This document shows positions 1-9,826 of a stretch of DNA of 64,000 nt, piece after piece (the stretch's first letter is position 1; the number at the start of each line of letters is the position of its first letter). The notes below the pieces were generated by a model. The model worked only from the letters and a program-made list of their open reading frames with translations, made no database searches and had not been told where the DNA came from. The DNA is from Cladosporium sp. IMV 00045. Its lineage: Eukaryota; Ascomycota; Dothideomycetes; Cladosporiales; Cladosporiaceae. The stretch lies in assembly GCA_001931905.2 (NCBI GenBank), contig MSJI02000717.1, positions 44,411 to 108,410 on the forward strand. Reading direction: 5' to 3'. The position numbers and the translations under genes are program-made.

Positions 1-273
1 AGTCTGCGTGGTGAATGCGGGCGGGGTGAAGAGCTTGGAGGGGCTCAAAAGGGAGGGCGCAGGGCAGCCGGAGATGTCGTTGCAGAAGAAGGTGAGCGCG
101 TAGACGGCGACAGGGCATCCGATTGAAATGAGGGCGGCGCCGATTCTGAAGATGTTGTTGTTAGCGATTGCGACGCGGGAGGTTGGCAGGGTTGACACTT
201 ACGGTCCTCCGAACTCGAAACCATGAGGCTCCTCGACGGCGACAGCCTTGGTGGTCGATTTCTTGGGCGCCAT
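1..273 (-). CDS. erg24: Delta(14)-sterol reductase, 5' fragment (left copy)
   Basis: Only the first two coding exons are in the window; the rest lies beyond the left edge. Exon 1 is 203-273 and starts MAPKKSTTKAVAVEEPHGFE, identical to the right copy at 24803-24873. It is followed by an intron with a GTAAG donor and then an exon from position 139 downward. It is the duplicate of the complete gene at 23217-24873, where function and motifs are described. Whether this copy is intact cannot be judged here. Confidence 0.85.
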
Positions 274-580
274 TGTTGCGTGTCGTCTGCGATCGAGAGA
301 GACGTGTCGCAAACAAGACGTGGGGACGTGGGAAACGCGATGCTTTTTGAATTCGGGGGGAGGAAGATCTGACGTCGACGGAATCGTACGAGACTGGAGA
401 ACGGAGACACGCCGATCCGTGCGTTGTCACGGTGGATGAACTAGAAAGTCGTTTCTCTTTGATGCACATACACATGAAGACGAAATAAAGTCAGACCATC
501 AATCAGCTGACATGCATGCAATCATGCGATTGCTATTTGCCAAGTCAATCGTCTTGCCATATCCCATCTCTAACAATCCC

Positions 581-2810
581 TCAATCTCCCAGCGACTTCT
601 TCTCCACCTGCTCCTGATCCCCCTCATCAACAGCCTTACCCTTCTCAGCAGAGATGATAGCCACATGACCATCGTTCTCCTCTTCACCTAGCAGAGCAAG
701 AAGTCCGATCTCCCTCTCAATACTGTGCTTGAGCTCTGCATCCCTCCTGGCAAAAGTCGCCTCTCCACTGCCAAACAGCTCATCCATCTCTTCCAGCGTT
801 TTGCCTTTGGTCTCTGGGACGAGGAAGTATACCCAAATCGCGGCGATGGTGGTGATGCATCCGAAGAAGATGAATGCGCCGAAGTTGGACGTCTCCAGGA
901 ATGGGGATGTGGAGAGACCGACGGCTGCGGTACATTGTCAGCGGCGTTGCATAGAAGAGAGTGAGGTGTGAAGAAGACACTTACCGAAGTTGTTCAGCCA
1001 GTTGAAACTGCCTCCCTGTGATATTCAGTCAGCTCTGTAACAAGCCAACGAGTTATGAAGTCTTCACTTACCAAACTAACACCCTTCGCACGCATACTCA
1101 ACGGATAAACCTCACTCACAATGATCCAAGCCACCGGACCCCAGGAAAACGCGAAGAAACTGATGAAAACCCAAACGAACACAACGGCAGCCCAACCACC
1201 ACCCATGTGAGCCTGCCAATCATCTCCGAAAGCGCCAATGATGCCGGCAACAATGAAGTGGCACGACGCCATGCCCACCGCACCGGCCAGGAGGATCGAT
1301 TTGCGGCCGAAGTGGTCGACGTACAGCACTGCTGGGATTGTGAAGAGGAATTCCAGAATGCCTACGACGCCTGTGGCGAGGAGGGCGGTGGTGTTGCCGG
1401 CGAGATTGAAGTCTTGGAAGATCAAGGGTGCGTAGTAGTTGATTGCATTTACCTGAGGGAAGAAAGAGATTGTCAGCACATGCTTGGTCGGGCATTTCGT
1501 TGGGGTGCAAAGGGTAAAGACCACGATCAGCCATGTACACTTACTCCATTCCCTGGACCATTGTTAGCGGTATCCCATCTCCTTCCGAGTATTGAATTCA
1601 CTTACATTGTTGAAAAGTCATCGTCAAGCACGCAACCATCGTCCTCTTAAGCAACGAGCGATTCGTTACCAAAGACTTATACTCATTAATGCCCATCATG
1701 AAGTTAGACTTGAAGCTCCCATCCTGATATTGCGGATACTTCGCAGCGGCGGTCCTCGTCTCGAACTCCTTGAGAGCCTTGATTTCCAGGTACTCGATGC
1801 GAACGCCCATGTCTTCTTTGCTTTTGTTGCGCAGCCGGGCCAAAGTTTCGAGGCATTCTTCTTCGCGGCCGACGTTCATGAGATGGCGGGGAGATTGTGG
1901 CATGAAGAAAATCACTGAAAGCGAAGGGGATAAGTCAGTGGTTTGTCTCAGACATCACATGCGGTCGTAACCTTCGCACTACTTACTGCCGGCTGCGAGA
2001 ATGATGGCTGGTAGGAGCTGGATGCACATGGGAATCAGGAACGCGGCTCTGCTTTGTCCTTCGCCGGTGCCGCCGATGAAGTTCGTCTGGAAAACTGTCA
2101 GCCTTGGTGATCACAAGCTCCAGAACCTAATATCACTCACTCCATAGCCAATCCAGAAGCTGACCATAATACCAAAAGTAATAGCAAGCTGCTGCACGGC
2201 AACCAGCGCACCGCGCACCTCCGGCGGCGCGAGTTCAGCATTGTACAGAGGAACAATCATACTGAGACTGCCCACACCGAGACCGGTGACGAAACGGCCA
2301 GCAAAGACGTAGTCGGCATTCATAGTGCAAGCTTGAACGATTACGCCAACGACGAAGACGCCTGAAGCGATCACGGCGCAGATGCGGCGTCCGACAGCGT
2401 CGGCGAGGTATCCGTTGATAAGGGTGCCGACCCAGGCTCCGAGTTCCAGAATAGCTGTCAGCATGCCCTGCTGAAGGCCGGTGTGTTCTGCGTAACCGTC
2501 TGTCTGTTGTTTGTCAGAAGCTGCAAGACCATTCATGGATGGACAAAGGAGGACGAACGGCATCGATGAAAGATCTCATGGTCAGGATCTGGGCGAACAT
2601 TCCCTGGTTGTCTTCGACAGATGCATTAGCTCTATCAAGCCTCTCATTTTCCAATAAGAGATACATACATCCATACACCAGACCTCCCAGCGACGCGAAG
2701 AGAGCAATGGCACTCGTCTTGCCATTGTGAACGATTCCTTTCAACCCGGTTGGGCCAGCGAATTGTTGTCTTTTGGCCGAGAGACCAACTCCAGTACCGA
2801 CGGGTGCCAT
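581..2810 (-). CDS. MFS sugar transporter (left copy)
   Basis: Multi-exon gene starting MAPVGTGVGLSAKRQQFAGP at 2810 and stopping at 581, roughly 560 residues after splicing. Exon 1 ends in GLVYG and joins YNQGMFAQILTMRSF (T from exon 1 plus AC from exon 2), the usual start of fungal hexose/quinate-type carriers. Further on come the sugar-porter signatures: GRFVTGLGVGSLSMIVPLYN, PQSPRHLMNVGREEE in the central loop, DHFGRKS, and PETKGKTLEEMDELFG at the end of the last helix, then an acidic cytosolic tail. It is a 12-TM plasma-membrane carrier by family; the substrate is not deducible. It follows the erg24 fragment on the same strand, about 300 bp upstream of it. Against the copy at 25176-27422 there are few amino-acid changes and all introns are conserved. 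Confidence 0.88.
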
Positions 2811-4705
2811 GATTGTAATTCAGAGGTAGGCTGACTCCTGTAGCTCAGTAAGAGACGAGGGCAAGTTTGGGAGCAGCCAGTGTAGTGAGTCGTCTTATAT
2901 GAATGCACAATACTTCAAACATCTCAGCCCGACACACTATTGTACACACCCGCAGCACCGCACGACTATCCCCTGCGGCACATTCCTTCGCTCGTAAACA
3001 CCAAAGTAAGTGGTTAGCGATTCAGCCTGAAGCCCGTCGCTCACGAAACAAAAGTGAAATCAGTGGGTCAGTATGGAGCACCCGCATGGAGCCCCATGGC
3101 GAGCACGCCGGAAGCGTCGGCGTTTGTGGTATCTTCCCCAGCGAGTTATGAAAGGCAACATAGGGTAAAAGGCATCGTGGTGCCGAAAAAGTGGATCTCG
3201 CTTGAGATAAAGCTAGGAGACAAGAGGGCGCAAGGTTCAAGACGGGAGGGCGAAGGCGAGGCCAAGCAATGCCACGGAAGTCTTGATGACGCGTGGCGTG
3301 CGTCTCTCGCATGAGAGAACGAATTGATGCGTTTTGTTGAAGAACTGATCACCATGTTCAAGGGCAGTAGCTATTGGACACAAATGTGCACGTCTATGGC
3401 ATATCGCCGGGCTCGACAACAAGCGTCTTCTCCAGCGGAAATCAGAGAGACTGCGAATGATCGGGCGAAGTGCCTTGACAATCACGGTGCTGCTGAAACT
3501 CTTCGGGCATCTTCCAACTCTCGAAGGACTTTGGTGGGTCACATTCGGCATGTCGCGACGGCTGCAATGGAATGCCCTAAATCGAAGATGTGACATTGTC
3601 AGGTGAAGGGCTGAGTCGCAATTAGGCAGATCCCCGGCAAAAAGGCACGTGGAAGAGACATTTAACCTCACAAACGGTCTTCTTGACACAGGAGCTTGCT
3701 AGATTCTCGATGTATCTCATCGTGAATAATGCGATGAAGAGTACTGAGTTTGATGCCTTTGTGCGAAGCGTTTTGGAGGAAGTCCTGCGCCGTGTTGTTC
3801 AACAACAGGCTGTTTGAACTGGCTTTTCTGTAGATCGTCACGACCCTCTTTTGAAAGAGTGTCACGATTGAAAATGAACACATCGATCTCCAACGCATGC
3901 TTAAACGGGTCCGAACGCTCATCAGTCTTCGATTGATTTCGGTCGTGAACCTCCTTCCGCCTCAAACACTGTCGAGATGAACCCTTGCCTACCAGCACAA
4001 CTTCCCTTGCCGTTGCGAGCACGACCGTGGGCAAACCAGCCTCCCAGATCGATGGCACGATCGTTCTGTCGCTTTCAAAGTCTTACCGTCATGGCTCCCA
4101 TGCACGTCTGCTTCTCTTCACATCTTTGTCCCATCCGGAGGTCATCCTTCAAGCCTCTCTAAACTGATGAACAACGAATACCGTCTGACGGGCTCGAGCT
4201 GCCCGGTCGCTTGGAAAATCGCACCACCAATTCCAGCAGTTCTCAAGCTAAATCTTCCGATTGCATCCTGCTCGGCGCAAAATTTTCTAAGGTGTAAAGA
4301 TCAAAAGTAGGCCGTTCGCGGTCATGGCAATCTTTTTCACAACAGAAAAGGGAGCAAGGTTACTCGATGGGAGAGCCACATTGTTGCGGTTTCGAGCAAA
4401 GACATGAACGAACGAAATATACAAGTTCCGTAAAGTCAAATGCCAGCGAGCAGTCCCAAAATCATCGACGAGTCTGATCGGCATCGAGATTACAACGTAG
4501 AATAAAATTTAGGACAGTGTCTTGTGGAATAATTTCCTTTCCCTCCAGTCTTGAAGAACGACTCCAGAGCTGATTCTGGAATACACAGCGACTCAGAGGA
4601 ATAGGTACAATAGTGAAGAGCGCCCAGAGCTTTTCTGCCCGTCTATACACCCTGCCCAACAATTTTGTTGTACAGATATACACAAAAGAAAACCCCAACA
4701 CCACC
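2811..4705. other. Intergenic region, left copy, no gene seen
   Basis: About 1.9 kb between the MFS transporter start and the AIM18-like stop. No reading frame here has fungal coding character. The sequence is nevertheless clearly alignable to 27423-29245 in the right copy, with scattered substitutions and indels, which fits a duplication young enough for neutral DNA to remain similar. Confidence 0.7.
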
Positions 4706-6094
4706 CTACGTAACCATAGTCTCCACACTCCCCACCGGCCTACTCGCAAAACCAACACACCCCTCGACGACTCCCTTCCTGGCAGGTTCGGAACTGACCT
4801 TCGCGCCGGCGAGGTAATTCATCCAAATAAGCCGTCCAATCCTCTCATCAGCCACAGTCCCCAAGTGCTGAATCTCCTTCGTCTTCTTCTCCGGGTGGGC
4901 CTCGAAATAAACATCCAGCGCGCCCTGCTGGTCGCGCGTGAGCAACATGACGGAACCCTTGGGCGCCTTGCCGCCGGCGAAAGTGCTCATGAAACCGCGC
5001 ATGGCCTGGCCGAAGTCTTCGGCGTCGTACTGCGTTTCGGCGCTGGGGTTGAGTTTGCGCGCCTCCTGCCTGGCCTCGGCGGTGCGCTTGTCGATGCCCG
5101 TCTTCCAGCCGTCGCGCAGGTGGGCGAAGTCGGTGTTGCGCGTGGGAGCGATGCGCCAAGCGCTCTTCATGCCGGGGACGTTGAGGAGGTCGGACCAGAC
5201 TTGCGTGCTGGTTTCGGGGTCGAGGAGTTTGTTCTTCAGGTCGTCCTTTTCGGAGGGCACGAGCGTAGATGCTTCCGGGTTGACGAGGTGGATGAGCTTG
5301 GATTGCAGGCCGCTGATGTCCTGCGTGCGCACGTACATGCCCACCACGTACACTTGGATGCTGAGGAAGGAGACGCTGCGGATGCCCAGGCCGACGAGAG
5401 TGTATTCTTCTTGGTTGGTGATGTTGCCGGGGTTGACTGGCGAGTTGGCCTGGGCTGCGGTTACAAGGCCGGGGACGGGCGTGGCGGCATTGGGGTCGTC
5501 TTGTGTGGAAGCAGGGAGGTAGATGGTACGAGGGAAATGGGGCACACTGCTGGTGCCTGTCTCAACAAGTTCAATCTCCTCTCCCTGGCCCTGCGCAATA
5601 ATCCTCTTACCCTCGCCTGCACCGATGATGTGCACTTCCTTGCCGTGGAATCGGGCATTGTCCTCCTTAGAAGCATCGAGCTGCAACTTCGCGCTGTCCT
5701 TTGCCTTCTCTTTCATCTGATCCATATCATCAAGGTCGAGGTTGTAAACCACACATCCGAGACCTACAACACTGAACAGCAGACCCATGCCGGCGAAACG
5801 CATGCGGCGCAAGTGGTACTGGCGTTTCGCCTCCCGGGCTTCATAGACCGCTCTCGCGTCAAGAGGATTGTGAGCGGGTGCAGTCGGATGTCTTAAGGTG
5901 GCATCATTGTCTGCTGGATTGACGAAGTAGGAGTCTTGTGTTGGCGCCGCAGTGTATGATCGCTTGGTAGGAGAGCTGTAGCGGGAAGCATGGCGGATCT
6001 GAGAGGCGCATAGTCTGGAGGTAGGTGGAGCGCGTTGAAGCTGTACGAGTCGACTGGAGAGCAGCCGCATGGCAGGGCGATGAGAGACAGACAT
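4706..6094 (-). CDS. AIM18-like mitochondrial chalcone-isomerase-fold protein (left copy)
   Basis: Single-exon frame of 462 residues. The N-terminus is Arg/Ser-rich and looks like a mitochondrial presequence. One hydrophobic segment follows (MGLLFSVVGLGCVVYNLDL, about residue 100), then a fungal chalcone-isomerase-like domain from about 190 to 440 with LVGLGIRSVSFLSIQVYVVG and the YLAG-containing end. This is the Aim18/Fmp22 family: membrane-anchored mitochondrial proteins with a chalcone isomerase fold and no proven catalytic role. The copy at 29246-30634 has the same length and differs at roughly a dozen residues (for example NPADND against NPSDDD near residue 60, and GGFMSTFAGG-region Gly/Ala and Ala/Ser swaps). 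Both copies appear to be under constraint. Confidence 0.88.
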   Translation of the reverse strand: MSVSHRPAMRLLSSRLVQLQRAPPTSRLCASQIRHASRYSSPTKRSYTAAPTQDSYFVNPADNDATLRHPTAPAHNPLDARAVYEAREAKRQYHLRRMRFAGMGLLFSVVGLGCVVYNLDLDDMDQMKEKAKDSAKLQLDASKEDNARFHGKEVHIIGAGEGKRIIAQGQGEEIELVETGTSSVPHFPRTIYLPASTQDDPNAATPVPGLVTAAQANSPVNPGNITNQEEYTLVGLGIRSVSFLSIQVYVVGMYVRTQDISGLQSKLIHLVNPEASTLVPSEKDDLKNKLLDPETSTQVWSDLLNVPGMKSAWRIAPTRNTDFAHLRDGWKTGIDKRTAEARQEARKLNPSAETQYDAEDFGQAMRGFMSTFAGGKAPKGSVMLLTRDQQGALDVYFEAHPEKKTKEIQHLGTVADERIGRLIWMNYLAGAKVSSEPARKGVVEGCVGFASRPVGSVETMVT

Positions 6095-6900
6095 GATTGC
6101 GGTGTTTGTGAAGAGAGATGAGTGAGGTGTGAGAGTTGGAGTTGTTCTTTACCATCAATTGCTGACGTCTTCGGGCAGATGAAGTCAGAGCGTAATCTTG
6201 GCACGGGCCAATGGCTTGAACCGATTTGGACCTCACTCCTGTCAATGCGGATGTTGTTCACGGCCGATTTGATGGTCATTGACGATTAGCAGACTTGATG
6301 CATAGGTTCGCTAACCCGGCATTGGACGTTCGTTGGATCATTTCAATCATTACTGTCGTGACATGGCTGTCAGACGGAGGTCTCTCAGCTGAAAGTTGTG
6401 AGTAAATTCGTCCATCAGCACGGAGACCATCAGAATGCCAATGAGTGTGGGAGCATGGCGAGAGTAATTCTTAAGAATATGCGGCTCTTGGTAGAATTCC
6501 ATGATGTATTGACAAATAGCACATGAACGCGATTGAGAAATCCTTCCATGTGCAAGGGAACAGAGGAATTGCAAACGAAGATCGCCAAGATGGAAAATAA
6601 GATTGAAAGAAAATGACAAAATACCAAGACAACATCTATACTCAATGAAACAGTGCAACAAATTGTAATACAGGGGATGAGTAAAGCCAGGCCCAGGGTA
6701 AAGGTACACATCGCTCAAGGAAGACCGCGCACTGCGAACTTCCCAATGAAAACCACCTGAGTAAGCCGTAGCCACTCGGAACCACTTCCACTCATCGACC
6801 ACTCCTTTTTCTTGATTGTCTGCATTCTCACCGGCCTGCAGACCTCCATGACACAACTTCCGCCGCATATGAATTGTCAATGCGCTGGGAAAAGATGCGC
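6095..6900. other. Intergenic region, left copy
   Basis: About 800 bp between the AIM18-like start and the ADP/ATP carrier stop. I see no gene. The 6600-6900 part, downstream of the carrier stop, is almost identical to 31150-31455 in the right copy and probably includes the carrier 3' UTR. Confidence 0.6.
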
Positions 6901-7428
6901 TTACTTGAAGGCCTTGCCGAACATGAGGAGCTGGACCTGGTCGTAGATGGACAGGACACCAGCACCGGCAACACCACGGAGGATGTTGGCACCAGCACCC
7001 TTGAAGAGAGACTTGACACCCTCCTTGGCGATGATCTGGCGGGCGGCGTCGATGGAAGAGTTGTACTTGACGGCCTGTGGGAAGATGATTAGTCTCAATG
7101 TCGTGAATTTCGGGGATATTCAAGAATTTCAAAAACTTACCTCACCAGAAGTCATCATCATGCGGCGACGGATGGTGTCAAGGGGGTAAGAGGCAATACC
7201 GGCACCGGTGGTGACGGTCCAGCCGAGGAGGAAAGAGGCAAGGAAGTTACCCTCGAGGGCGCCAGTGAGGAGGACGGGCTTGATGGAGTCGTACATGCCG
7301 AAGTAGAGACCGCGGTAGACGACGATACCAGTGACGGAGGGCATGAAACCACGGTAGAGACCGGCAATACCGTCGGAGGCCATGGTCTTCTTGTAGACGT
7401 CGAAGAGACCGTTGAACTGACGCTCACC
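6901..7428 (-). CDS. ADP/ATP carrier, 3' part (left copy, cut by the assembly gap)
   Basis: The last exon (6901-7074) and part of the preceding exon (7141 to at least 7428) are present; the 5' part would lie in or beyond the N gap. The protein fragment includes [16 protein letters not shown], the RRRMMM nucleotide-carrier signature, and ends LMFGKAFK like the complete copy at 31456-32734. In the overlap the two copies are almost identical in protein sequence. The truncation comes from the assembly: the sequence stops in mid-exon at the Ns, without a stop codon or an inserted element. Confidence 0.9.
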
Positions 7429-7448
7429 NNNNNNNNNNNNNNNNNNNN
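7429..7448. other. Assembly gap (20 N)
   Basis: Twenty consecutive N. Left of it the ADP/ATP carrier is interrupted in mid-exon. Right of it the sequence is unrelated, AT-rich, RIP-like DNA. The round size suggests a scaffolding placeholder, so the real distance and the adjacency itself are unproven. Confidence 0.97.
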
Positions 7449-8216
7449 ATCGAGAGACTAAGTATTATTAGGCCCTAGTAGGATAACCTAGCCTCGATAC
7501 TAAAAGACTCTCGCTCTACGCTACTCTAGACCTATAGGGTTAAGTTCTCTAAGGATATAATATATACGGTTTCTAGAAGTAGTTAGTATAAAGCGTTTAT
7601 AAAACCGTAGCCGTTAAACCGTAGCCGGTAGCCTCTATTTAGAATAAATTACCTACCTTCTAACTATATTATACTTTAAACGCATAAAGGTATAAAGGTT
7701 CCTAGCTTTAAAGCTACTAATGTTATTAGTATCGAGTTCTTTACTAAGTAACTCGTAGAGCTACGTATCCGCTACTTTAAAGTTACTACGTTTAATACGC
7801 TTTTTTAGGCCTATACGCTTTCGTATACGTGCTAGCCTACGTGCGTTAGTCTTAAAGCCGTCTAGTACTAAGATAGCTACGGTCTCGGCATCCGTAAGGC
7901 GAAGATTAGAGTATACGTTTAAGATAATAGCGCGAAGTTATAGCGAGTCCTTAATAAAAAGGCGAGACGATAGTCCTATCTCTTTTATCTTATATTTAAA
8001 CGTTCGAACGGTAAGAGGTATACCGGTAGCCTCTTCGATATAAATACGTATCTAATTATAGGTCTAACTAACGGCTTACTAATCGCGTATCTAATCTACC
8101 TACGCGTCGAGATAAATACGTAGGCGGCCTACGTGCCTTTTTTAGTGTTCTTCTATTACGTAAACGAGGTAATATATGTTCTTAGGGGCTATTACTATTA
8201 AAAATAATGGAATATA
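7449..8216. repeat. RIP-degraded repeat (probable transposon relic)
   Basis: AT-rich block with a striking dinucleotide bias: CA and TG are almost absent, TA is very common, and CG is retained (acg, tcg, cgta everywhere). This is what CpA to TpA mutation by RIP leaves behind. On the minus strand a long frame can still be followed through about 8095-7800, interrupted by a few TAG/TAA codons at plausible former Gln/Trp positions, with a stretch reading VRTFKYKIKEIGLSSRLFIK. I do not recognise the family. A mobile-element protein is the natural guess. The ends are not identifiable; the left end is the N gap. Confidence 0.8.
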
Positions 8217-9000
8217 GTGTGTTTTAATATAAATAAGCCTAAATTTGGATTTTGGCACTATGGTAAAAATCAGGAAATCTGTAATTTTGGCACTTTTGTA
8301 TATATGGCCGACCCTTTACAGGCAGGTGGGAGACAGCTTCAACGATCATTTCAATTCAGATGGAACAGTTCACAGCTCGCCGGCTTAGCATCCACGAACT
8401 GTATGCTCTGGCGTAAGGTATTGATGAAGGTATTCGACTAATGGCAATCTGACTGCCCACACTGCTGTCCACGCTGGAGTTGTTAGGATGCTCGTCACAG
8501 AATTCTTGCCATCAATGCCTTTAGTTCAAGACACATACGAACCAAGTAATTGTCACACTTCTACTGGTGAATCTGTTGGTAGAAGTGGTGCGCTTTTGAT
8601 GGCTGACCATTCGAGGCCCGGATTACATCGTAGCACGGTGTGGCTGGTAGAAGTGGTGACTCCGGCCACAATGGTACAGATGCGGGGGCCGGCCCACTAT
8701 TCACAACAGAGCAGACGCCTTTGAACTGCTCATCCGGCTCGTACCTATTCGTGGTTCTTGATGAAATCTGTTAATCCGTACAGCTCGATCACTCGCGATG
8801 AAGATTATGCACCGGTGAAGTGTTCTGAATTGTGTTAAGTCTAAGCTACACACAAGTGGGATCTTTCAGTGATCCCCATAGCCAGTCTCCCAAAAATTCC
8901 AGGCCTGATCTGAATGCGCTGTTCGTGCCCTGATTGACCGTCATCGTCCTCCCGGCCGGAAACAGAAGTGGCGTCAGTACTGTGACCGGGAAGACTTTCA
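8217..9000. other. Non-coding stretch right of the RIP block
   Basis: Base composition returns to normal over about 8220-8330. The word attttggcact occurs twice close together near 8253 and 8284 (with one change), possibly the edge of the repeat. A 13-bp direct repeat (ggtagaagtggtg) lies at 8578 and 8646. I see no convincing gene. Confidence 0.5.
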
Positions 9001-9826
9001 TCAAGACGACCAAATGCGGAGAGATTTGAATCTGATATCGCGTGATGCGTCCTGCTCGTTTCTTAGCCAGTAGCTGACCTCTGTCGGTGTGATACCAGCC
9101 CCATCCACTTCTCTGATCGCCTGCGGAAGCGGCAACAACACGATGGTCCCTTTGACTAAGCTCATGCAAAGCCTTTGGCAATTGGTGCATGTCCGGCAGG
9201 CGAACATGCCTGGAAGTTCTGCGGTCCATGCGCTGTTGCCGGATCCTCTTAGCCATTGGTAGACGCAGGCTCTGTCGGTGTCTTTGCTCGTGGATCCTTC
9301 CTCGGAGAACTTGTTCAGGCGGTCATGGCTCGGGAGCGAGGCCAGCATGTTCTCCAGTTCCGAGCGGAGTGTCTGCAATAAGTTGGCTGGCAGCTCGCAA
9401 CCATCGGTAAAACATCCATCGGCAGCGAAAACAAAGCTTGGAAGCCGTGGGTTCAATTGAAGAGGAGTGAGCTTTGCTTGGACTGATTGCAGTCTATGCA
9501 ATAGCCATCTAGAGAATTGTTAGTCCAGTGCGGAACCAAGAACTTCATTCAAATACTGACGGTTGAAAAGGCGTGGGACTTTCGCCCACACCGGAAGGAG
9601 TCTGTTGTTGTGACTGGATTTGTGAAGTCGCAATCTGACGCTCGCTCCGCAGATCGTGTATAATGTCTTTCAGACGTGCGTTCTCAGCGAGAGCATCATC
9701 CAGAGCTTTGCGGTCTGCAGCTGATGCCTCACGTTGCTCCTGGATAGTTGCATTGACACTCTCTCGAAGCTCTCTCCACCGGATTTCTAAGCCCTGACGG
9801 GGAGCTGTTGGTTCCGAAGTGGCCAT
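9001..9826 (-). CDS. Hypothetical protein, coiled-coil N-terminus and Cys-rich C-terminal half
   Basis: Two exons are inferred: 9561-9826 and 9001-9508, joined in phase (donor GTCAGT, acceptor ctctAG, branch-like ctaac), giving about 257 residues. The first exon (MATSEPTAPRQGLEIRWREL...) is charged and heptad-like between about residues 15 and 70, a likely coiled coil, followed by a Gln/Ser/Pro linker. The second exon contains CRTCTNCQRLC, a possible metal-binding knuckle, and a hydrophobic LVKGTIVLLPLP segment. I do not recognise a family. It lies alone in the gene-poor island between the RIP block and the SLATT gene. The GTCAGT donor is unusual, which lowers confidence in the join; each exon looks coding on its own. 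Confidence 0.5.

Larger units (their letters stand above)
1..7428. repeat. Left copy of a segmental duplication (partner 24601 to about 31983)
   Basis: The stretch has the same genes, order, strand and introns as 24601 to about 31983. The offset between copies drifts from 24600 (erg24 start) to 24612 (MFS start), 24540 (AIM18-like gene) and 24555 (carrier stop), so small indels lie mostly in non-coding DNA. By eye the coding parts are very similar and the intergenic parts clearly alignable. The copy runs off the left window edge and ends on the right at the N gap, so neither true breakpoint is visible. All complete genes in it look intact. Confidence 0.95.

Noticed and set aside
4613..5896. 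Long plus-strand open frame (427 codons) opposite the AIM18-like gene, and a similar one at 29405-30454
   Set aside because: They are antisense shadows of a GC-rich coding region: the composition is Val/Gly/Asp-rich without motifs, the ends differ between the two copies, and the minus-strand protein has a known family.
8578..8658. 13-bp direct repeat ggtagaagtggtg at 8578 and 8646
   Set aside because: Too short and only two copies; no structure around it suggests an element end or regulatory array.
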